A DNA stretch of 64,000 nucleotides from Athripsodes cinereus (lineage: Eukaryota > Arthropoda > Insecta > Trichoptera > Leptoceridae): assembly GCA_947579605.1 (NCBI GenBank), contig OX388312.1:4030001-4094000 (forward strand), read 5' to 3'. The notes beneath the pieces were generated by a model, which was not told the DNA's origin, ran no database searches, and was given only the letters and a program-made list of their open reading frames with translations. The position numbers and the translations under genes were made by a program. Shown here piece after piece: positions 55,860-64,000 of the stretch. The first letter of the stretch is position 1, and each line of letters begins with the position of its first letter.

Positions 55860-57604
55860 GATTGGCCTGCTTACATAAGTTCCACAATGCAAGCTATAAG
55901 CATGAGAAATAATGTATGTAGTTTAATATTGATCTAGTTTTTATGAATGAGTTTTTAAACAAATAAGTACTTACTTGAAGAAAGATAAATTATTTGTCAA
56001 TTGCAGATTTGCATTACAAAACAATTACGATACTGAATAGAGATGAAGTGCATATATTGTTTTTTGTTGATAATATATTCTTCAATATTCTAACTAGTTA
56101 CGAGGTAAAAATATTTTTTATTAATTTCAGGTAAGTATAAAATAATTTTAGTACCAAACTTTAGTTAAAATTTATACAGAAACTGTATCTACATAGTTCA
56201 TTTTGTATAAAATTGTAATCAACCCATTGAGCTCGGACAAGCATACAAATAATCACAAGGAAATGATATAATAGGATGCCCTTTATTACGATGCTGTTTC
56301 GTTTTGTTATTCAATTTCTTTTAATGTTTTACTACGTATGTACAACATATAGGTAGGTGCGTTTATTTATTAAATACAAGTATACCAAGTTTTACACCCA
56401 ACGTTACCGAGGAAATGACTCTAGTTAAAGGTATTGAATGATATACAATGTAGTACCTAACTTGTATGTAGTATTTTTATTTTATTTCATAGTAAAAGCA
56501 CAAAACAGACAATAACTACAAATTTAAGAGCAGATAAAAAGTAAAATGTTCAGAGGTCAGCTATCATCCAACAAAAAAATAATTCTGTTTTTGAACCTAA
56601 ATACCTACACCCATTAACATCCTGCCTTTGTTTATGTTGTATGTTAATTTAAAGATGAAACAGGTTGGCAATTTAGTCCAAATCTATCATCCCCTGATTA
56701 AAAGTTCGAGACTTTTGTAATCAGGCTGTCAAGCACCTTAATATAATTTATAACCATTGACCTAATACACTGGTAATGTAATAACTATTGCTCTAGAATT
56801 AATAACAATACTAATAATATTATGGTGTTTCACTGCATAACGTTAAAATGCTAATGGTTTTTTTATGCATACTTAAGTATGGCACATCTTAGGTATGTAG
56901 GTACCAGTTAAATCAATAAAAAAACGCATAGATTTTTTCAAGTCTGCAACACAAAAGATATTAATATGTTTTTATATGAACACAATATAAACAGCCTGAG
57001 GTGGTTATTTATTGTAAAATGGTGCAAATATATTTTGTATAACAGTAACATACATTATTATAAATCCACCTACAATGAGGGACTCGATGGATATATGATC
57101 GTAACTTTTCGAATCAACGCTCGTTTTAAACTGATTGATACAAAATTATATTGGTCATATTACCAATTTTCCCTTTGAATTTCCAGTCCATATTAAAGTA
57201 AAGAGCTAGGTTTTGTGTTTTCTAAAGAAATGCATACACAGTTAAACATATTTTATTTCAGCATTTCATTAATTATGTGGGGTCACGAATCATTATTTAT
57301 TCTAAGGAATGAGATTCATTACATTCAAATATTAGGGATAGAAAATGCATTTACTTATTTCCTTTATAGGTATCACAGAATAAAAACTCGATCAGTATTT
57401 CTCAAAACGCTTGTTTTTATGATCTTTATTTATGGATCGTCGACTGGAGTGCTCGGAATAGAATATACCTTTCACTGTTTTCACTAAATTTTCGAGTATC
57501 CTGTAGTAGATAGGTGCTTATAAACATCAACGTATTTTTAGTGTTTGGGTTATTTGGAAGATATTGCAATCTAGCGATAAACTCACCCTCTGTGCATTGA
57601 ATTG
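55860..57604. other. Intergenic, no gene seen
   Basis: AT-rich. A reversed family-C-like scrap (cactaaattttcgagtatcc) at about 57482-57530 and a (CTAT)n run at 57604-57621. Chance ORFs of up to 90 codons lack motifs. Confidence 0.4.
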
Positions 57605-57860
57605 TCTATCTATCTATCTATACCATCACGGCATATCCCAAAAGTGGGGTAGCCAGCAGACCAGCTGCATGTAAGAAACATGCAAGCTGTCCTCTTCGTG
57701 CCAATATAAAATCAAGACATTCAGGATGAGTGGCAAACTTCATCGCTGAATTTAAGATGTACAATGTCTTAATTTTTTCGAACACCTGCCTTTTACAGGA
57801 CACTCGAAAACTTAAGGAGAAGAGTGGGAGACCAATTCTTTACCGGGTGCTCCACGGGAA
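57605..57860 (+). repeat. Family C repeat, best and longest copy
   Basis: Reference copy for the family, in order: taccatcacggcatatccca, gtggggtagccagcagacca, gtaagaaacatgcaagctgt, cctcttcgtgccaatataaa, gacattcaggatgagtggca, acttcatcgctgaatttaag, cgaacacctgccttttacag, gacactcgaaaacttaagga, gagtgggagaccaattcttt, accgggtgctccacggg. No terminal inverted repeats, poly(A) tail or pol III boxes that I can identify, so the class is unknown. Confidence 0.75.
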
Positions 57861-58171
57861 TTGTTTAGTTTATAATTTTATGATACTTTGTAATGATTGA
57901 TTTTGTAACCCATGTACATACATTAAAGAATATAATAAATAATAAAAAATGTTTAAGATAATCAATTCAACGATAAGGCATGCCACCTATCACCATTGTT
58001 TTATTTTTATAGCACTGAGAGGAAAACTAGTATGTTCATTACATTACTTAGTCTACTATTCCATTGAATGGTTCATTTTTATCAAAATGTTGAGTTTAGG
58101 CGGGAAAAATATTATTATAAAATATTCTTTTCTTCTCAAGGCCATCCTTATTACAAAAGAAAATTATTATA
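57861..58171. other. Intergenic, no gene seen
   Basis: Contains a decayed reversed family C segment at about 57972-58050 (aaggcatgccacctatcacc, gcactgagaggaaaactag). Confidence 0.35.
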
Positions 58172-58470
58172 AAACTAGCTGACCCGGCAAACGTTGTTTT
58201 GCTATATACATCACGCCATATACTAATATCGCTATTAAAAAACAGGAGTTGATGGTAAAAGGGTGAAAATTTAGGGCTGTATGTATTTTTTAATGTCTCA
58301 CCATAAAGAAAATAAAAAAAAAAATCTGAGTGGACCACCCTTAAGTTTAGGCATGAAAAATAGATGTTGGCCGATTCTCAGACCTACCCGATAAGCACAC
58401 AAAATTTCATTAAAATCGGTCCAGCCGTTTCGGATGAATGATAACAAACACCCTTGACTTGAGAATTTTA
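58172..58470 (+). repeat. Dispersed insect repeat of the 'ctgacccggcaaacg' type
   Basis: Starts actagctgacccggcaaacg and ends with gcacacaaaatttcattaaa, tcggtccagccgtttcgga, then a terminal gagaattttatatatta. I recognise this pair of motifs as a repeat common in many insect genomes; I am not certain of its class. Single copy in the window. Confidence 0.5.
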
Positions 58471-58641
58471 TATATTAAATATAAACAGGTAATTTATATC
58501 AAATCTATTAGTCTAATACCCAAAAGGGGTACACGCTTCAATTATTTGTTTTAAGAAAATTTATGCAGCAGTTGACGATTTTATCACTGGATACCTACTC
58601 CGTATCTTGAAAGATGTACACTTTCACAAATTGATGTTTTG

Positions 58642-58818
58642 TTTTTTAAAAGATATATCTGAGTTTTGTTATAAACCCAAATACAACCTTATACCTAGAC
58701 CTTTCACAGTAAGCTAAAAGCTTGTGCCGTAAAAGGGGAGTTTGCCGGCACCTGGGATCGAACCACGGACCCCCTGTTCACGAGTTCGAGACTCTACCTC
58801 CAGACTTCAGACAAACTC
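58642..58818 (-). mobile_element. SINE family A, copy A7
   Basis: agatatatctgagttttgtt to ggatcgaaccacggaccccc and cagacaaactc. The tRNA-like head is slightly decayed (ccagacttcagac instead of ccaggctaccgac). Confidence 0.8.
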
Positions 58819-60360
58819 GGGCACTTTTATTTTATTTTTTGTCATTGTTTGACATTCTCATATTTGACATTCTACAATAATTTATTGTTTCTCAAAGTAT
58901 CCGTTACAGGTGGATTATCGGAAAAAAAAATAATAATAAAAAAATATTAAATATGCGATGGAATATTATATACACAAATACACCTATATTTTCTTATTGT
59001 AAAAGTTTGAATAAGCTTGTGAATCTTAGTGTAAATTTGTAATATATTTATATATGTGTAAAGTATAGGTTAAAGAAATGGAATTGTTCTTGAAGTACTT
59101 ACCTAATACTATTGTTAACGATGTAGTTTGGCTATGGAGACAATAGGTACGTATATGGACAATGTACATATTGTACATACATACTCCCTTAGTTTTTACA
59201 TTCCTTTCGCATACAGATTCGGAACGATGCAACATTGGAAATTACATTATTTCGAGAGAACATGATTCTAAATATTTCTGAATATCTAAAATTTTAATAC
59301 ATAAACGATCGTTTTAAGTACATAGCTTGTTCCAAAATCTGGATATTTTTGTTTTGAGCGGGAAGGAATTTAGAGCGCGTATAACTGAGGCCCTATGATC
59401 GTCGACGATTTCGTCCCCTTGAACGGTGAAAGTTTCTCCGATTTGGGTCTGTTGTCGGCTTCGCTACAGCTGTTTTGTTTATGGAGATGTCACATTTTCT
59501 GATTTGTGGAGCATTCTAGTTCTTTTTAATTATAATATCTGATATTGTTAATTTATTTTTTATCAACCTAATTAGTCTATATTGTGATGATCCTTCTTTT
59601 TTTACTTTTTAAATTTCCTTTATATAACTACTTTATTCATTAATGGGTAAGAGTGGATACTTTACTGGTTTTCTTATTGCTTATTGTGTATACTTGTAAT
59701 ATTTTTTGTCTCGACTGTTTGTATCTTTATTTTGATAAATAAAATTTAAAAAAAATTAAAAATAAAATAGGTAGCGATATTAAACTCTAGTGTGAAAGAA
59801 ACAGTTTGCTAAAAAAATTTACACGAGTGCACATTTGGTAAATTGATTAAAGAAAAATCAAAATGTTCATTTCAAATTTGTGTGAAACGTCTTTAAATTT
59901 AAATATAATAGGTAATAGGTATATTTGATAAAGAGCCTAATATCTTAAAAAAAATACATTTTACTTTCATGCAAAGTACAGTACAGAATGCTATTATAAT
60001 CTGTATTGTTCTTATTTATGTATTATCGAATAGATAAATTATATCTACACCTGGTAGTTATAATAATAGATACAATATCTAGATCCGGCTCTGTTTCAGG
60101 AGCTTCTGTAAATTCGAGGGAAACTCCTGGATGTTTCCGCTTCACGACTTCCATCGGATATAGAAAATGGTGGGACAAGAAGGATACAAGACAGTTGAAC
60201 AAGAAGATCTATGTAAGATAAATAATAATACTTATTACAAGTTACACCCTTCTCATATTTATGGATATTGCATTGGATACCAATCGGATACTCAAATTGT
60301 CTCGCAATGTAGTGAGAGATTATTGTTGTATGATTGAAATTTCTCGACAAACCTATATAA
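58819..60360. other. Intergenic; possible retroposed 3' end near 59.7 kb
   Basis: No gene supported. A GC-richer patch at 59385-59475 (gatcgtcgacgatttcgtcc) is followed by AT-rich sequence ending in AATAAA and an A-rich run at about 59740-59770, which looks like a transcript or LINE 3' end; its source is unknown. Confidence 0.35.
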
Positions 60361-60428
60361 ACCATCGCGACATTGCTATAAGTAGGGTAGTCAGTAGGCT
60401 AACTGCACGTAATAAATAAGCAAGATGG
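60361..60428 (+). repeat. Family C repeat, left-end fragment
   Basis: accatcgcgacattgctata, gtagggtagtcagtaggcta and cacgtaataaataagcaaga match the first 65 bp of the family. Confidence 0.5.
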
Positions 60429-60621
60429 GGAATAAAACATTAATAAAAAAAATCGCTGTTATCTCTTAAAAACAGGTTTTAATTTGTTTTACTTTTAAAT
60501 ATGAGTCACATAAATAATTGTATATATAAATTTTCTTTCTAATGATGCTCTTATACGTACTTTATTACATACTTTGTCATTGGTATTCAAATAGTGGATG
60601 AATTTATTCTAGGCATTAACA

Positions 60622-60873
60622 TATTATTATTATTATTTGGATGATTTGTAAAGCGCCGTTTTGTGAAAAAAAAAATCCACCTCAAGGGCGCTCTTTACTA
60701 ACTAAGGTTGTGCTTGGATTATTCCGTGAGATTTCTTGAATAGATAAGTCTTCAGTTGGTTCTTGAAACGAGATATGTCCTGCGTTTCTCTGATCATTTG
60801 TGGAAGCCTGTTCCAGACTACAGGTGCCGATATTGCAAAAGCACGCTCCACGTACACTGGTTTCGATACAGTA
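60622..60873 (-). mobile_element. CR1/L2-like LINE, second copy, 3' end only
   Basis: Reverse complement of the last ~250 bp of the element at 18.2-19.3 kb. It has the (ATT)n tail at 60622-60637, the 3' UTR gcgccgttttgtgaaaaaaa, then 50-odd C-terminal codons (AFAISAPVVWNRLPQMIRE and QLKTYLFKKSHG) ending at gtttcgatacagta. It is 5'-truncated, and its frame is unbroken over this part. Confidence 0.88.
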
Positions 60874-61521
60874 TGCGATACAATATGTTAATTAACAACT
60901 TTGCATATTCCAATAGAAAAAGTGAGCGATTTTTTCTAAACATGTCTTTGTTGCTTTGTTTTAAACGCATAGGGTGAATGAAAAAATGTTCACTAATTAA
61001 AAAAAATATTACCTGCTTAAAATAATGGCATAAGCTACTGCTACTGGCAGTAGCGTCAAAATAGCAGCAATAAAGTATCTACGACATGGTTCATTTGAAA
61101 AATCAACAACACAGATTTGATACTCGTATTAGTTGGAAACTAGTCAGCTAAGAATGTTTCATAAATGTGAAAATTGCGTTAGGAGGGATAAGTCTGCGTA
61201 CATTACTTTCTATATCGGAAGTGTACTGAGGGTAGATGGGGGTAACTGATATAATGATGCATAAGAGATCGAGGGATGATCCTAACGGAAGGTATAGGAA
61301 TATTTAGGGGTGTAAGAGCACGAAGGGTCAGTGGTTTGTGACAACACATAATTTATTGAGGTTCCTCTTGCTTGTTTCGTTTTACTGTACAAATCCCTTG
61401 GATGCATATTGGATATTTTACCCTATATAGGTTGTAAAAGATTTTGGTCACGTGCATTTCCTATCATAATAACGTGGTTGTAGTAGCCTAAGGTGTTGGA
61501 TATATAAATAAAATATTAGGT
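60874..61521. other. Intergenic, no gene seen
   Basis: Nothing identifiable. Confidence 0.4.
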
Positions 61522-61731
61522 ATGTCGTATGTAAACAAAACATTTGATTTTATACCATTATTTTTTCGGGCACGTAGAAAAATGAAAGAAAACGGAATGA
61601 CTAGGAAATATAGGTTTATGGCTGAGAGAAAAGGTGTCGAGAGATCTGGCGGTCCAAGAATTAAATGGCAAGATCATATAAAACAAATCTTGGAAGATAG
61701 ACACATGTCAAGCAAGAGGAATTATTTGTAA
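61522..61731 (+). other. Small ORF with LINE-C-terminus-like segment
   Basis: 69 codons including ERSGGPRIKWQDHIKQILED, which resembles the GRPRxxWxDxI block found near the C-terminus of RTE-like polyproteins. The preceding part matches nothing. Probably decayed retrotransposon sequence. Confidence 0.3.
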
Positions 61732-63049
61732 CGAAAAGTGAACCCAGGAATAGGAATAAATAGCATTTTTTAAAAGTTTGTTTTTTTTTCTCTCTCTCAC
61801 AATACATAAAAAACTTAAAGTAATAAAAACAAATAGATCCTCAAATTTATGAAAACTGAAAGGAAATTCAAGCACCTACTACTTGTTAGACTAACTGAAA
61901 TTTTATTTAAGATTTACCCTGATTTTTTAAAGATTTCTCACAAATAATGTAAAGACGACGCATATTACTTTCTGGAATGAGCTTCTTTTTCCTGTTCCTT
62001 ACCTAATCAATCCTTTGTCCTTTAATCAATCCTGAACCACACCCAGTCTTTTGATGTTATGTTGTTAGGATATCTGCCTTTTTCCACATCACTCACTCTT
62101 CCATCTGCTTCTGGAAAAAAGATCCAAAATTGTGCAAGATTTTATATCCCGAATACATTAAGTAATTCATTCATGCAATCACAGTACTTCCTACAGATGG
62201 GATCTAGCGAACCAATTGCAAGTAATAAATATGTAATGAGCTAATATTAGTTCAGGATGAGCGGCATAAGAAAACACTGAATTGAAAAATACTTTACAGG
62301 TCTTTACAGGACACTGAAAAACTTACTGAAAAGAGTGAGAGATCTATCCCATTCCGGGAACTCCATGATGAAATGAAACTCCCGAATTCACTTTTATTGT
62401 TTTTGTTAGTGAACACCAAAATGTAGAAATATTTATTATATAGGGTACATGTAAGTTGGTTATTTGGAAGACATATACCTACTCCCAGAACGTCACAGTA
62501 TGACAACATTATATAAAAGAAAACATTTATATCAATTTGTCTGTGAAATGACTGGGGGTGGGAGACCAACTGAGATTTTTTTCAATTACATCAAGTACAT
62601 TTATATTTATTTAATACAGGGCTGACTACAGGTGAAATATCGCCTATTGAAATTTGTATACCTACTTAATGCTAACCTCAAAGCAGAGTTTTGGATTTCT
62701 TAATGGGAAATTCGTGGTATGATTTTAAATGTCTACCGACCATCTCAAATTCGGGGCGCAATAATTTTATCACTCTCACGCCCAATATTTCAATGTGCCC
62801 TATTTTTCCCTAAATTTATGTGCAGAGTAATTGCGAAATATTCAAGTTAATTGGATGTCATAGCAAATATAAATAAATTAAGGGCTAACTCGGAACAAGT
62901 GTATTGAATTATTAGGCCTGAATGCACAATTTTTAGTTGATGAATTTGATTTTTGTAATAACCTCAAATAAACCAAAATGCACTTACAATTATCCAATAG
63001 TAATAGAATAAAAGTGTGTCGTCATTGAGAAGTAATAGGGTGTTCGAGG
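61732..63049. other. Intergenic with a decayed family C copy
   Basis: At about 62185-62375 the family C order can be followed (gatgggatctagcgaaccaa, aggacactgaaaaacttact, gagtgagagatctatcccat, ccgggaactcc). Otherwise AT-rich and unassigned. Confidence 0.4.
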
Positions 63050-63302
63050 CGACCGGTGTGGCGCGGAGGCTAACGCACTTGCCTTTGAGTCACGAGGTCC
63101 CGGGTTCGATTCCCGGCCAAGGCAAAATGAAGAATGACCTTTTTCAGATTGTCCTGGGTCTGGGTGTTACATGTATATGTGTTTAGTGCATTGTATATGT
63201 GTATCGCCGTGTTAGTACCCATAATACAATATTCATATCTTAGTTTGGGACTAGCTCGGTCTGTGTGAATTGTCTATACGTGTTACGTTATGTTATGTTA
63301 TG
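63050..63302 (+). mobile_element. SINE family B, copy B4 (full length)
   Basis: gaccggtgtggcgcggaggc, B box gggttcgattcccggccaag, body tcctgggtctgggtgttaca and gactagctcggtctgtgtga, tail (TGTTA)n. Nearly identical to B2, so probably recent. Its tail abuts the element at 63301. Confidence 0.88.
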
Positions 63303-63806
63303 TTCACATTTGGCGAATATCGCCAGGCGAATTTCAAAATATATCGCCAGGCGAAAAAACAAAATTCGCCGGACATCCATTGATCGTCACGCCTGTTCAC
63401 ACAGTCCACCGATATAGAAACGATCTGTCAGATGCGCTTTGATTTTGACACTGTTTTCAAAATGGCGGACGTCGAGATGGAGATCGCGAAGTGTTTATTT
63501 TTAGTCGAAAATGTAGGAGAGGTTATAAGGCGCCTCTTAATTAAGGAAACAAACCAACAACAAAGATAACAGCTGGCACGAAGCGGGAAACATTATAAAA
63601 TTTATAGGTTATAAAGTTTTTACCATAGATACGAACGCCGCGCACATCTGTGAATGCGCAAATCGTTCAATCGTCCGAAAAAGTTGGAAGGTGGTCAACT
63701 CGAGACGATATCGTTTCTCGTTTCAGACTAGCTGTCATTTTGTTCACACGGTTCAAATGGCTGGCGATATTTTGGTGCCCTGGCGATATTCGCCAAAGTG
63801 AGAACA
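63301..63806. mobile_element. Non-autonomous TIR element, ~506 bp, GC-rich interior
   Basis: The left end TGTTCACATTTGGCGAATAT (then cgcc) and right end (complement of TGTTCTCACTTTGGCGAATA, then tcgcc) are inverted repeats of about 28 bp. The interior has several cgccaggcgaa motifs and a 36-codon ORF from 63462 (MADVEMEIAKCLFLVENVGE) that could be a transposase N-terminal remnant. No target duplication evident, partly because the left end abuts SINE B4. Confidence 0.6.
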
Positions 63807-64000
63807 CCACATAAGACGATAGTGAGAAGATTTGAGCCCGAGATCTCTCAAATGAAAGATAAAGAGTTCAACATCAGGCTATCAACTTTCTCTAAGCTGA
63901 TATTTTCAACCGACGGTACTCTAAGCTATTTTGTAAATTTAATCAATGTGAATGTTTTGGTTGGAAGAAATTGCCTTAACTTATTTATTTTTATAATGGA
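63807..64000. other. Window edge, no gene seen
   Basis: No coding signal. Confidence 0.4.

Noticed and set aside
57215..57487. 90-codon ORF as a gene
   Set aside because: No ATG at the start, no recognisable motif, and it overlaps a reversed family C scrap at its end.
57618..57803. 61-codon minus-strand ORF as a small gene
   Set aside because: It coincides with the family C repeat; repeated copies elsewhere carry stops. Kept only as a hint about the repeat's origin.
63055..63121. tRNA gene
   Set aside because: The A/B-box segment looks like a tRNA, but it is the head of a repeated SINE (family B) with a non-tRNA body, and no standard anticodon arm can be drawn.

Overview
This is a window of a eukaryotic, AT-rich, repeat-dense nuclear genome. 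Interrupted genes with GT-AG introns, a TRIM9 orthologue with an arthropod-like layout, tRNA-derived SINEs, CR1/L2-like and RTE-like LINE remnants and many small inverted-repeat transposons all point to an insect. The frequent short tracts of the type 'taggtacctac' and the repeat mix make a moth or butterfly (Lepidoptera) my best guess. That is pattern recognition, not proof.

Only the left third carries recognisable host genes. (1) At 119-564 (+) is the last coding exon of TTC4, an Hsp90/Hsp70 co-chaperone; the rest lies off the window. (2) From 17568 down to 8013 (-) is a complete TRIM9-family E3 ubiquitin ligase. It has nine exons that I could join in phase (669 residues: split RING, two B-boxes, coiled coil, COS, FN3, B30.2/SPRY), plus a candidate optional 33-nt microexon. 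(3) From 20346 to 22049 (+) is a three-exon gene for an unrecognised 255-residue protein with a basic, nuclear-localisation-like patch. Genes 2 and 3 are divergent, and a CR1/L2-type LINE fragment lies between their start codons.

From about 22.7 kb to the end I find no host gene I can support. The space is filled with: two RTE-like LINE copies (22.8-24.0 and 33.3-34.5 kb, both minus, each broken by a different small deletion); a second CR1/L2 3' end (60.6-60.9 kb); seven copies of tRNA-derived SINE family A and four or five of family B; an unclassified ~250-bp family C present in a dozen or more pieces; and a rich set of non-autonomous DNA transposons. The best supported transposons are three hAT elements (16466-16677 and 38052-40032 with perfect 8-bp target duplications, 29091-29658 with a 7/8 one) and a 211-bp near-palindromic family with 3-bp CWG duplications, present twice. 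In one of those two copies the 1,981-bp hAT has inserted, and excising it in silico restores exactly 211 bp. A TTA-flanked MITE sits in intron 2 of the unrecognised gene. Three foldback elements cluster within 2.6 kb at 48.4-51.0 kb.

I did not find a convincing new multi-gene system. The items most worth following up are the in-frame TRIM9 microexon, the unrecognised gene at 20.3-22.0 kb, the nested hAT in a CWG-flanked palindrome, and the foldback cluster.
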